Positions 32,901 through 39,582 of a DNA stretch of 42,785 bases are shown here, piece by piece. The stretch lies in NCBI GenBank assembly GCA_900552935.1, contig USBN01000008.1, positions 1 to 42,785 on the forward strand, given 5' to 3'. Both the position numbers and the translations under genes were made by a program. The DNA is from an uncultured Coriobacteriaceae bacterium (GTDB lineage: Bacteria > Actinomycetota > Coriobacteriia > Coriobacteriales > Atopobiaceae). Position 1 is the first letter of the stretch. Every line of letters starts with the position of its first letter. The notes below the pieces were generated by a model. The model saw nothing but the letters and a program-made list of their open reading frames with translations, did no database searches and was not told the DNA's origin.

Positions 32901-33544
32901 ATGACGCCCGCCTGCTCGAGGGCGTCGACGAGGTCGTCGGAGAAGAAGTCGTACTCGGCGCGAGCGTCCGTCCAGGACTCGCCGTTGATCTGCTCGAAGG
33001 CGTCGCGGAAGCTCTGCGTGAGACCCTTGTCGTCGACGAAGCGCTCGAGGCGGGCGAGCTTGAGGTCCTCGCCGTAGAAGCCCAGGTGGTCATAGAAGAC
33101 GCGGGCGAAGGTGCGCTTGAGGACATCCGCGTCCTTCTTTCCCACGGCCTTGTTGTCGACGTTGAAGAGGATGGACTCCGTGGTGACGCTCGCGCAGCGA
33201 CGGGCGGAGGCGTCGAGCATGGGGTCCTCGAACTTGCCGTCGAAGTACTCGATGGCGCGCCTGCCGGCCACGACCTGGTTCGTGAGCAGGTAGGAGAGCA
33301 TCTTCAGGAAGTGGGACTTACCGGAGCCGAAGAAGCCGGAGATCCAGACGCCGATCTTGTCCGTGGGCTTGTCGAGCGCGTGCTCGTAGGCGCCGAAGAA
33401 GTCGGCGAAGTGGCGGGCGAGCTCCCTGGTGACCACGTACTCGCTGAGCTCCTGCTCGACGGCCGACTCGTCCTCCTGGGCCACCTTCACGACGCCGTTG
33501 ATGTCACGGTCGATGTCGCGCTCGAACATGTCCTGGATGCGCAT
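29969..33544 (-). CDS. brxC: BREX-1 ATPase BrxC
   Basis: 1191 residues, the usual size. Start at ATG 33544 with AGGAGA 8 nt upstream. The P-loop is early: IGVWISGFFGSGKSHFLKML (GFFGSGKS, about 70-77). LLFMVDEIGQFIGG (about 260-275) is the Walker B/DEIGQ segment, and ATPase sensor-like features follow. The middle and C-terminal parts are long helices with a low-complexity Lys/Pro-rich stretch near residue 1130 (KDKPSTMTPAPTKPAQPQ). BrxC is essential for restriction in studied type 1 systems, though its exact role is not settled. It follows brxB by 21 bp and precedes pglX by 42 bp in the standard order. Confidence 0.96.
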   Translation of the reverse strand: MRIQDMFERDIDRDINGVVKVAQEDESAVEQELSEYVVTRELARHFADFFGAYEHALDKPTDKIGVWISGFFGSGKSHFLKMLSYLLTNQVVAGRRAIEYFDGKFEDPMLDASARRCASVTTESILFNVDNKAVGKKDADVLKRTFARVFYDHLGFYGEDLKLARLERFVDDKGLTQSFRDAFEQINGESWTDARAEYDFFSDDLVDALEQAGVMSADEARRWLDDPNGGDLSIEALTDQIRDYAAARAEECGGDFRLLFMVDEIGQFIGGDSNLMLNLQTIVEELGTKCAGRVWVMVTSQEAIDEVTKVIGQDFSKIQGRFNTRLSLSSSSADEVIKRRILEKNEPTADLLRAQYAETSSVLKNLFTFEKSTADLIGYADEGEFVQIFPFASYQFHLMQSVMSAIRNHGSTGKHLSSGERSMLSGFQETAQHVEGRDENALVPFWMFYDAVQTFFESYIRRVIERATDAAEKGQGLEPQDVNVLKLLLLLKWDKDLKTTVGNVVTLMTDDVRADRMALRESVQASLDRLVHENYVSRNGDTYQFLTDDEQDIARQISRQDPDPARVRAKVASLFFDQVFASGKLVMGENTFDIEKWVDETRIGQTGGLTLRIMTMLADEADLERTQLIMRSQRTPEAIVVLNEETNYYDPLREALQIEMFTKTQIIANLPQSQQDIIRSKNQQKVELEKRAAELIEEAVRRGTFFAAGEEIRPAASQNAKRIVEDVASRLVESVYPKLALIEKNYQTDADIRAILNGATRTLDASMSVNTGAVNAVETYLDSQSRLLHKPTMAEVQDAFQKAPYGWRQIDVAACMAELLSQNRAKATYAGKTLELASPKLMDCLRKPKDAAACTIELRTHVPEDVRKLAADAVRKFCNESDVPTAEDALTARASELLEQRASELQTRLEKDYIRGTYPGRDTVTHAVKLARELLAAGKDPADLLPAIQKAYDDLLDATEDLEPVETFWMGQVELFDRACRLAKRLSGESGYLEANQEATNALRQIREIVGMSAPYKRIKDLGGCCQTLETAHSDLLKAKKNDLLDAVNDYYGNIEDYAREMEVANPSEAATRKLERQSAVHKSESLSSLDALRTQLENDQVYFYSQIDKAADRKRQAARKDKPSTMTPAPTKPAQPQDAAPVKPRVKTLPRYKVCPPKQLRSAEEIDAYCANLRQHLLDALEGADAVQIN

Positions 33545-33565
33545 GGGGATTCTCCTCTTCTATGG

Positions 33566-34165
33566 CTAGAGCAGGTTGAAGGCGCGGTAGTAGTTGCCGT
33601 CGCTAATGGAGTTGAACAGGTGAAGCTGCGTGCCGTCGTAGCGGCCCGGGTAGAGCAGCACGACGGGGATGTTCTCGAAGACGTGCTGGGCGTTCTCGAG
33701 GATCGAGTGGGCGCGCACGATGGGGTAGACCCTGCCCACACCCGTGATGAGCAGGACGTCGCGGCCGGGCTCGTGGGGCTCGTAGTCCATGGCCTGGACG
33801 AAGGCCTCCGGGGTGGCGATCTTGTGCAGGCGGTCGAGCAGCGCCGGCGTGCCGCGACGGGCCTCGAGGTCCGGGATGCGTTCGAGGATGCGGCGCTCCT
33901 CGCAGATCTGGGTGAAGACGTCCCATAGGTCGCGGTGGACGATCCGGCAGGGGAGCTTGCCTGCCTCGGAGAGGGCGAGGAGCTCGGCCGTGCGCGTGCG
34001 GACCTCATCCTCGCGCGCCGCGTCGTAGGGGAAGACGAAGAAGCCCACCTCGTTGGCGAGGCCCTTGTTTGCGAGGAAGTCCGGGTCTACGAGGCGGGCG
34101 CGGATGCGGTCGAAGGCGGCTTCGGGGTCTTGGGCGATGCCGGCGTGTGTGGTTGGCGTGGTCAA
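33566..34165 (-). CDS. brxB: BREX-1 protein BrxB (DUF1788)
   Basis: 199 residues, starting at a TTG (34165) that has GAGGAG about 7 nt upstream; no ATG is available near. The sequence fits DUF1788: DPDFLANKGLANEVGFFVFPYD, RDLWDVFTQICEERRIL, DVLLITGVGRVYPIVRAHSILENAQ and PVVLLYPGRYDG, ending HLFNSISDGNYYRAFNLL. Cytoplasmic, no catalytic motif known. In type 1 BREX it is required in several systems and sits between brxA and brxC, as here. Confidence 0.94.
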   Translation of the reverse strand: MTTPTTHAGIAQDPEAAFDRIRARLVDPDFLANKGLANEVGFFVFPYDAAREDEVRTRTAELLALSEAGKLPCRIVHRDLWDVFTQICEERRILERIPDLEARRGTPALLDRLHKIATPEAFVQAMDYEPHEPGRDVLLITGVGRVYPIVRAHSILENAQHVFENIPVVLLYPGRYDGTQLHLFNSISDGNYYRAFNLL

Positions 34166-34234
34166 GGTGGCGCTCCTCTGGGGGTGGGTGAGGGCTTGCG
34201 GTGCGGTGGTGCGGCGAGTGGCGCGGCTGGGCGG

Positions 34235-34855
34235 CTAGGCGAGGCAGTTGAACGCGGGCAGGCAGACTTCGTCGCCGTTCGCGCGGATGCCCTGCTCGAG
34301 CGAGATGCCCAGGAACACGGGCTGCAGCGTCTCGGTCTTGCGGTCATACATGGCGCACTCAACGAGGGCGGCCGTCAGGACCTGGCGGATCTTGTTCATC
34401 GTGGCGTCGCTCCAGCCGGCGACGCGCTCGTCCTGGGTGCGGAGCTGCTCGAGGAAGCTCGCGATGTCGCGGCGGGGGAGGCTCGGGTCGAAGCTGCGGT
34501 AGCGCGGGCCCACGACGGTGACCATGAACTCCCACGCCACACGGAAGGTGCGCATGAGGGCGTAGAGGTTGGTCTGGCGGACCTCCTCCGGCATGCCGTG
34601 AGCGATGAGCTGGACGAGCGAGTCGCGCGTGGTGGGGTCGTCGGAGAGGGCGTCGAGGCGGCGGCAGCAGGCCTTCGAGATGGACTTGAGCTCGCGCTCC
34701 GTGGGGTAGTGGAAGAGGTTGAGCCGCGTGACGCGCTCGACGATCTGCTCGTTGGTGAGGTTCTCGTCCGTCTTGAGCTGGGCGACGACGCGCGTCTCTC
34801 GCACGAGGAACTGCTCGCGGGTGATGGCGCCGTTGTAGGGCGTGGAGGCATCCAT
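34235..34855 (-). CDS. brxA: BREX-1 protein BrxA (DUF1819)
   Basis: 206 residues from ATG 34855; GTG 34867 is an alternative start. Matches the DUF1819/BrxA pattern: an N-terminal helix with REQFLVRETRVVAQL, winged-helix-like centre (LTNEQIVERVTRLNLFHYPTERELKSISKACCRRL) and a C-terminal half with RFD/DPSLPRRDIASFLEQL. BrxA family members have a DNA-binding-like fold. It is the first canonical gene of the BREX operon, but here a FHA-domain gene lies upstream of it. Between that gene and the brxA start lies a 145-bp GC-rich stretch with no obvious gene. Confidence 0.93.
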   Translation of the reverse strand: MDASTPYNGAITREQFLVRETRVVAQLKTDENLTNEQIVERVTRLNLFHYPTERELKSISKACCRRLDALSDDPTTRDSLVQLIAHGMPEEVRQTNLYALMRTFRVAWEFMVTVVGPRYRSFDPSLPRRDIASFLEQLRTQDERVAGWSDATMNKIRQVLTAALVECAMYDRKTETLQPVFLGISLEQGIRANGDEVCLPAFNCLA

Positions 34856-34999
34856 GTGGTCACTCACCGGCTTTCTGAGGTGGAATGGGGCTGGCGGGAG
34901 CGGCGGGCGAGGCCGCGGTGGAGCTGGCGGGGGCGGTGGCACGTACGGCTGCGTGCACGGCGGTGCCGCGTGCCGCGGGCGCTTCGAGGACGGGACTAG

Positions 35000-35950
35000 T
35001 CATTGTCGTTCCCCCCCCTCGAGCCCGCGCGCCACGGCGACGACGGCGAACGTGGTGATGGAGCCCAGTCGCAGCTCATCGGCCGGGTGCAGCTCGACTG
35101 CCTCGCCCGATACCAACAGACGCGGCGACCCGCCGTCCACGGGCAGGAGCGTCGTGCCGTTCGTGGAGCCGAGGTCGCAGGCGAGCCAGCGGTCCTCCTC
35201 GCGCCAGACGTGCAGGTGCTCGGCGGAGACGTCTGGGGCGACGTCCGCGATGGCGGAGGGGCCCAGCGCGAGCGCGCCGATGACGGCACCCGTACCGGTC
35301 GCGGGGATGATGTAGGGGTTGCTCGCCACACGCCCGTCGATGAGACGGATGAGGCCGATCAGGTTGGGAGGCGACGTCACCTGCACGGCGCCGGTGGCTG
35401 CGGCGAGCGTGTCTGCGGCGCTCGGCTGCGGGGTGAACCTGCCGTTGGCGTGGCCGTCCGCGTAGATGTAGCCCGATGCGAGGTCGATCGCCTTGGCGAC
35501 GTTGCCCGTGCAACCAGCGGTGATGGTGAGCAGGAGGGACGCACGCGCGCGGGCGGTCTCGTCGATGCCGGAGTTTGACCAGAGGCGGGCGAGGGCGTTG
35601 CGGTAGACGATGCTCGATTGGTCCCGCGTGCTCAGCGCGCCTGGCATGAGGTCCGAGGTGCCGATGACGCGGAAGATCTCCTTGTCGGAGATGCCTGCCT
35701 GGTTGAGGTGCGAGCGAACGCGGCGGGCGGAGGAGCGGAAGTCCGCGAAGTAGCGGTCTTGCAGCAGGTCCATGGGTGCGTGCACGATCGAACGCGAGAG
35801 CCAGCTCGTGTTTACCACCATCTGACGCGGGCTGAGTCCGTTTGGCTGCGGACGATCTGAGAGGATGATTTGGGAGAGGGCGCGATGGCTGAGGGAGAAG
35901 TCGCCCTTGAAGAGCGCGTAAAGCGCCTCCATTGGCGTGCTCCTACTCAT
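35000..35950 (-). CDS. FHA-domain protein at the head of the BREX operon
   Basis: 316 residues, ATG 35950 with GGAGGG close upstream. The last 90 residues form a forkhead-associated domain: VSAEHLHVWREEDRWLACDLGSTNGTTLL and VSGEAVELHPADELRLGS, with the conserved Ser-x-x-His and the LGSTNGT loop. FHA domains bind phosphothreonine peptides, implying a Ser/Thr kinase partner, none of which is in the window. The N-terminal 220 residues are not recognised. The gene is on the same strand as BREX and 145 bp from brxA, so it is probably transcribed with it. An FHA gene is not a core part of type 1 BREX, so it is an accessory or regulatory addition. Confidence 0.75.
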   Translation of the reverse strand: MSRSTPMEALYALFKGDFSLSHRALSQIILSDRPQPNGLSPRQMVVNTSWLSRSIVHAPMDLLQDRYFADFRSSARRVRSHLNQAGISDKEIFRVIGTSDLMPGALSTRDQSSIVYRNALARLWSNSGIDETARARASLLLTITAGCTGNVAKAIDLASGYIYADGHANGRFTPQPSAADTLAAATGAVQVTSPPNLIGLIRLIDGRVASNPYIIPATGTGAVIGALALGPSAIADVAPDVSAEHLHVWREEDRWLACDLGSTNGTTLLPVDGGSPRLLVSGEAVELHPADELRLGSITTFAVVAVARGLEGGERQ

Positions 35951-35996
35951 ATTGGTCCCTCCCCAGATTTGGTCGCAACATTAGGTTACGGGGCAA

Positions 35997-36023
35997 GGAC
36001 CCTTATTTTGCTGTGCAACTTTT
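35997..36023. promoter_or_regulatory. Shared regulatory motif copy A, upstream of the BREX/FHA operon
   Basis: GGACC...TTTTGCTGTGCAAC...TTTT. The centre TTGC-TGT-GCAA is a palindrome. It lies 47-73 bp before the FHA start. A closely related copy (B) lies at 37336-37363, upstream of the acidic gene. The surrounding 35951-36180 is AT-richer and probably holds the BREX promoter, though I see no clear -35/-10 pair. Confidence 0.5.
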
Positions 36024-36246
36024 CCTGGGTCTGCGAGTGGCAAAACATGTATGTGTAGCTGCGGCGATATCAAATGGTTGGAATAGTACGAAATAATCTC
36101 GAAACAATTGGGGAGCTGATCGCCGTCGAGCGGCGGCGGTGTAGTGCAAGTTTTTTGGCTGGTTTTATTGCCCGAGAGGTGTGGTAAGGGCGGAGCGCGG
36201 CGGCGGTCGCGTGCGTGCTGGCGGAGCGCGGCGGCCGGGCGCGGGC

Positions 36247-36294
36247 GCGAATAACAAAGACGGCCGTGCGCGGGACTCCTCCCGGCGCACGGCC
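36247..36294 (-). terminator. Terminator of the acidic hypothetical gene
   Basis: Read on the minus strand, an imperfect 14-15-bp stem GGCCGTGCGCCGGGA / TCCCGCGCACGGCC with a short loop (36262-36294) is followed by TCTTTGTTATT. It lies about 35 bp after the stop at 36329. Confidence 0.85.
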
Positions 36295-36328
36295 GCTTGC
36301 TACTTATATGGTTGCTCAGGCGCGAGTC

Positions 36329-37150
36329 CTACCAGTCCTCGTCTCCGTCCTCATCATCGAATTCGTAGTCCTCAATGTCCTCTTCGTCCCACTCATCGGC
36401 ACGGAAGAGCTCGCGGGTGCCGTTGAGGTAGCAGGAGATGACCTCGTCCTGATACTCGTCGAGGGCAATCGTGGAGAACTCGTCATCGCATTCACTGAGC
36501 ACCTGTTCGTCTTCAAGAAAATGCATGACGGATTCGTTGTTCCAGTTGTTCCAGAGGCTGGTCGCGTGCCTCTTGGCGACCTTGCCGGTCGTGTTCTTGC
36601 CTCGGACCTGCTTGAGCTTAGGCGTCTTGTTGGAGCCGTAATTGCGTTTGAACCAGTCTGCAGCCTCTTTGAGGAGGCCCCAGGCGTGGCAGGTCTCTTC
36701 GTTATCGAGCGCGCCACGTTCGCCGGACTTGATGGTCAGGTCCTCCCAGTGGTCGTCCTCGTTTGCGAGGATGGCGAGTGTGGTATAGGTGTCGCCCTCG
36801 ATAAGTCGCTCATTGAGGGCGTCGGTGAAGAGGCGGAGGTCGTTCTCGTTAAAACCGTCGGCGCACGTGTACCTGAGGGCGAACGAGCAGTTTCCGCCGT
36901 TGTCGAAGTACGAGGTGGCGTCCGTATCGCCCACGTATTGTGCCGAGGCGTTCTTGCCGGCGAGGGCTGCGGCCACGTGGGCATCGACCATGGCGTGGTG
37001 GCTTGCATAGCTGTCGGTGGGGTCGTTGAAGCGTGCGGGTGCGGGCTCGCCGCAACTTTCGGCAGCGTTTTGAGCCATAAGAAGGATCGCTTCGTTGACG
37101 GTCTGCTTCGAGCCTGCGAAGGCGACCACAATCGATGTGTTGTTTGCCAT
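36329..37150 (-). CDS. Acidic hypothetical protein
   Basis: 273 residues from ATG 37150 (GAAAGTGG upstream); longer starts would add a Pro/Arg-rich stretch typical of non-coding DNA. Not recognised. The first 120 residues look like a globular domain with an AFAGSKQTVNEAILL start; the middle has KLKQVRGKNTTGKVAKRHATSLWNNW; the last 25 residues are extremely acidic (DEWDEEDIEDYEFDD and onward). A DNA-mimic, chaperone-like or simply soluble acidic tail is possible. It sits between BREX and yefM-yoeB, has its own terminator, and shares the TTGCTGYGCAA motif with the BREX operon, which hints at co-regulation. No function should be assumed. Confidence 0.8.
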   Translation of the reverse strand: MANNTSIVVAFAGSKQTVNEAILLMAQNAAESCGEPAPARFNDPTDSYASHHAMVDAHVAAALAGKNASAQYVGDTDATSYFDNGGNCSFALRYTCADGFNENDLRLFTDALNERLIEGDTYTTLAILANEDDHWEDLTIKSGERGALDNEETCHAWGLLKEAADWFKRNYGSNKTPKLKQVRGKNTTGKVAKRHATSLWNNWNNESVMHFLEDEQVLSECDDEFSTIALDEYQDEVISCYLNGTRELFRADEWDEEDIEDYEFDDEDGDEDW

Positions 37151-37335
37151 GTCGACCACTTTCTGTGGGTATGGACTAGCCTTTTGGGCGGGTGGGACTC
37201 CGTGCATCGCGCGAGCGCGCGGCTGCGCGTTGCGCGGGCGGCGTCTGCGACGGTGTGCCGGGCGGTGCCCCACGTCTTATGCCGGCGTCTCTCCGATCGC
37301 TCCGGAGGCCCTGCTCAAACTTAGGCTAAAAGAGA

Positions 37336-37363
37336 TGGACCGCAGTTTTGCTGCGCAACATTT
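37336..37363. promoter_or_regulatory. Shared regulatory motif copy B
   Basis: GGACC...TTTTGCTGCGCAAC...TTTTT, about 22 of 28 positions identical to copy A at 35997-36023, in the same orientation. It lies about 186 bp upstream of the acidic gene's ATG. Its core TTGC-TGC-GCAA is a palindrome. Confidence 0.5.
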
Positions 37364-37464
37364 TTGTTATCCGTAGGCGGCAGTTGCGCATGCGGAGCTG
37401 CACTGTTGTTCTTGAGCGTTGCGCTGTGTAACAAATCGGAAACAATAGGAGAACGACATCAAAT

Positions 37465-37484
37465 GGGGCTCCCAAAGGAGCCCC
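37465..37484 (-). terminator. Hairpin at the end of yefM-yoeB
   Basis: A perfect 8-bp stem GGGGCTCC / GGAGCCCC with a 4-nt loop, 8 bp after the yoeB stop on the minus strand. The T-run after it is weak (ATTTGATG), so it is a probable rather than certain terminator. Confidence 0.6.
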
Positions 37485-37492
37485 GAGGTGTC

Positions 37493-37756
37493 CTAGTGAT
37501 CCGAGTAATGGTCGCGGCACGAGTAGATGGTGATCGATGTGCCCGTTGTCTCATAGATCAGCCGGTTCTTCTTGTCGATGCGGCGAGAGAACAGGCCCGA
37601 TAAATCGCCCGTAAGCGGCTCGGGCTTGCCAAGTCCGTCCCTGGGATCTCTCTCGATCTCTTTGATGAGTTGATTGATGCGCTTAAGCGTCTTCTTGTCC
37701 TGCGACTGCCACCAGACATAATCCGCCCAGGCGTCGCTCGTCCACGCCTTAATCAT
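37493..37756 (-). CDS. yoeB: YoeB-type mRNA interferase toxin
   Basis: 87 residues, matching the Txe/YoeB family: starts MIKAWTSDAWADYVWWQSQDKK, GKPEPLTGDLSGLFSRRIDKKNRLIYE and ends SCRDHYSDH with the catalytic-type Arg and C-terminal His-Tyr retained. YoeB binds the ribosome A site and cleaves mRNA when freed from YefM. The start overlaps the antitoxin stop by four bases (ATGA), the usual order antitoxin first. The pair lies at the right edge of the island and could help keep it in the chromosome. Confidence 0.95.
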   Translation of the reverse strand: MIKAWTSDAWADYVWWQSQDKKTLKRINQLIKEIERDPRDGLGKPEPLTGDLSGLFSRRIDKKNRLIYETTGTSITIYSCRDHYSDH

Positions 37757-38034
37757 GAGCGAGCCAGGAATTGTGCGTCATCCTCGACCAGCTCGTGCGC
37801 CTCAACTCTGCCAGCTCGGGCTTCTTCGCGCCCTCGCAGGAGCTTCTCGTAGAGATATGTGTTCGATTTGACGTAGTCGTTCTCGACGAGGTTCTCGTAG
37901 TCGCGGATATTGATGACGACGACGTTCGAATCCGGATCGTTGCTCGTGACGAGGATGGGCTCCGCGTCATCTCTCGTCTTGTCTAGGTAGGTGCGAAGGT
38001 TGGCGCGAAACGTGCTGTAGTTGACGGCCTCCAT
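37753..38034 (-). CDS. yefM: YefM/Phd-family antitoxin
   Basis: 93 residues: MEAVNYSTFRANLRTYLDKTRDDAEPILVT, then VVVINIRDYENLVENDYV, the Phd/YefM N-terminal DNA-binding fold, and an acidic/Arg-rich C-terminal tail that wraps the toxin. It both neutralises YoeB and represses its own promoter. AAGGAG lies just upstream of ATG 38034, and a TGTACA-containing palindrome (38051-38068) is 16 bp further up, matching the known YefM operator core. Confidence 0.95.
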   Translation of the reverse strand: MEAVNYSTFRANLRTYLDKTRDDAEPILVTSNDPDSNVVVINIRDYENLVENDYVKSNTYLYEKLLRGREEARAGRVEAHELVEDDAQFLARS

Positions 38035-38050
38035 GGGCGCTCCTTAAATA

Positions 38051-38068
38051 TGTACAGGATACTGTACA
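38051..38068. promoter_or_regulatory. YefM-type operator
   Basis: TGTACAG-GATA-CTGTACA, perfect 7-bp arms around a 4-bp spacer. TGTACA is the core of characterised YefM-YoeB operators. It overlaps the likely promoter; TATACT on the minus strand at about 38075-38080 is a -10 candidate. Confidence 0.8.
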
Positions 38069-38602
38069 AGACTAGTATAGCCAAATTTTGGAAGTACGGG
38101 CCGTTGCACTGCCACGTTGAGTGCCGGTCGCTGCGCAGTGATTGTTGTGACGGTGTCGGGATGATACGTGGGTGTCGCCTGCGCGCCGTGCCGTTGCTGC
38201 GCTCGTTGCACAAAAAAGCGCCCGGGGACTGGAGCCGGGCGTCCTTGCGTGCGGTCTGCGGAGAGGGAAGGGAGGAAGGGTAAAACCCCTCCGCACACCG
38301 CGCATGCTCGTATAATCGCGCGGGATGGTTACAGAAATATTTCGGGAGTCCGTCGTTTACAGACTTGAAAGAAACGGCTTACGCTGGCTTTACGCCGTCG
38401 CTCCCAAATTGATGGATGCTTTACGAGGACGCCTCTGCGATGATGGAGGCCTTGGATGGACGGCGCGTGCGGAGGTGCGCTGCGGCGGGGCGCGGGTGGA
38501 CTCGCGGATGCCGGCGGGCGCGGTAACGCGCAACGTGGCACAGCGGGCAACGTGCGCGCCCGACTCGCATGAACGTTCCGGCGCCGACGGGGGAGGGCTG
38601 AC
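38069..38602. other. 534-bp gap between yefM and queH
   Basis: It holds a minus-strand terminator (38212-38242) with no recognised gene feeding it, a perfect TATAAT on the plus strand (38311-38316) without a good -35, and a weak 93-codon plus-strand frame (38325-38606) overlapping queH by ATGA. Its first 35 codons are AT-richer and the rest is Gly/Arg/Ala-rich; I could not support it as a gene. The right boundary of the island may lie in this gap. I see no preQ1-type riboswitch. Confidence 0.45.
38212..38242 (-). terminator. Orphan minus-strand terminator
   Basis: Read on the minus strand, CGCCCGG / CCGGGCG arms (38235-38241 with 38219-38225) are followed by GC then TTTTTT (38212-38217). The nearest minus-strand gene upstream of it is not recognisable; sequence 38250-38300 can also fold (GTGCGGAG with CTCCGCA). 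It may end a small RNA starting near 38300. Confidence 0.75.
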
Positions 38603-39262
38603 ATGATTGACATCGAGCACATCGCGCAGGAGACCGGCCGCGTGCCGTTGGCGCTTCACGCCTGCTGCGGCCCCTGCTCGCTCGAGCCCGTTGCGAGCCT
38701 TCGCGATGAGGGTTTCGAGCCCGTCATCCTCTGGGACAATCCCAACATCCAGCCCATCGCCGAGCACGACTTGCGCCTCGCCACGCTTTTGACGTGGGCC
38801 GACATCGCGGGCATCGCCGTGGTTCGCTGCGAGCGCGGTGCTGGATCCGGCGTCAACTCCGCGCTCACCCCGGCCGAGGGCCGCGAGCGTTGGGAGCGCG
38901 TCGTTGCTCCCCATGGCTTCGACCGCGTCCCGCGCTGCCGCGCCTGCTACACGATTCGCCTCGACGCCGCATGCCGCGCAGCTCGCGAGCTGGGGTTCTC
39001 GCACGTCTCCACCACGCTGGCCGTGTCGCCTTACCAGCTCTTTGAGGACTGCACCGAGATCCTTGAGCGACTCGCCGCGGCGAACGGGCTCACGCCCGTC
39101 GTGCGCGACTGGCGTCCGCTCTATCCCAAGGCCACGACCGAGAGCCGCGAGCTAGGCATGTATCGTCAGAACTACTGCGGCTGTCGCTTCTCCGCCGCCG
39201 AGGCCACGATCGAGCGCCACGAGCGTCGCGACGAGCGCAAGGCGGCCCGCCGGGCGCGCTAG
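38603..39262 (+). CDS. queH: Epoxyqueuosine reductase QueH
   Basis: 219 residues, ATG 38603 with GGGGGAGGG upstream. QueH reduces epoxyqueuosine to queuosine in tRNA, replacing the unrelated QueG. Its cysteine signature is complete: LHACCGPCSLEPV (CCxxC), RCRACYTIRL (CxxC) and QNYCGC, which hold an iron-sulfur cluster and iron site in this family; ILWDNPNIQP and MYRQNYCGCRFS are typical. The C-terminus is a short basic tail rich in Arg and Glu. It stands alone on the plus strand. Confidence 0.95.
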   Translation: MIDIEHIAQETGRVPLALHACCGPCSLEPVASLRDEGFEPVILWDNPNIQPIAEHDLRLATLLTWADIAGIAVVRCERGAGSGVNSALTPAEGRERWERVVAPHGFDRVPRCRACYTIRLDAACRAARELGFSHVSTTLAVSPYQLFEDCTEILERLAAANGLTPVVRDWRPLYPKATTESRELGMYRQNYCGCRFSAAEATIERHERRDERKAARRAR

Positions 39263-39302
39263 CTTGCACGATGCCGTGACCGGCGCGGCGGCCCTTCTCG
39301 GA

Positions 39303-39422
39303 TGCGCGCGCTCGCTTGGGGTGGCCAGTCTCGGTCGGGCGGAATTGCCTGGTTGGCCCTTCTCGGCTGCTTGCGCTTGCTTGGCATGGCCCCGGCTGCG
39401 TGCGCTTGCTTGGCGCAGCCCC
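39303..39422. repeat. Degenerate repeats after queH
   Basis: GCGCTTGCTTGG recurs in CTGCTTGCGCTTGCTTGGCATGGCC (split here as two shorter motifs) near 39370 and in CTGCGTGCGCTTGCTTGG near 39398, with a looser copy GCGCGCTCGCTTGGGG near 39306. This is part of a 320-bp gene-free stretch (39263-39582). Confidence 0.6.
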
Positions 39423-39522
39423 TCTCGGAAAGATGGGCCTGCTGGCTCGAATAATCCCTTCTATCGGACATCGCGCCTCTCCTGCCGAAACCTCAGCCAA
39501 TGCAGGCTGTCCCTCTGTTACG

Positions 39523-39558
39523 TTGACACAATCGGTGATCCGAGCGGCAGACGCTCGG
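39523..39558 (+). promoter_or_regulatory. -35-like box and hairpin upstream of the SDR gene
   Basis: A perfect TTGACA (39523-39528) is followed by CCGAGCG-GCAGA-CGCTCGG (39540-39558), a hairpin with 7-bp perfect arms. No good -10 lies 17 bp from the TTGACA; the hairpin occupies that place, so it could be an operator or the promoter call may be wrong. AGGGAG and ATG follow at 39571 and 39583. Confidence 0.4.
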
Positions 39559-39582
39559 GGCCGACTAATAAGGGAGACCAAC

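Noticed and set aside
30014..33928. 1304-codon open frame on the plus strand
   Set aside because: Complete antisense shadow of brxC and brxB; low-complexity Leu/Val/Glu/Asp composition.
38407..38602. preQ1 riboswitch upstream of queH
   Set aside because: I found no preQ1-I or preQ1-II signature by eye in the leader.
38325..38606. 93-codon frame overlapping queH by ATGA
   Set aside because: No ribosome binding site, composition changes from ordinary to Gly/Arg/Ala-rich midway, no family resemblance.
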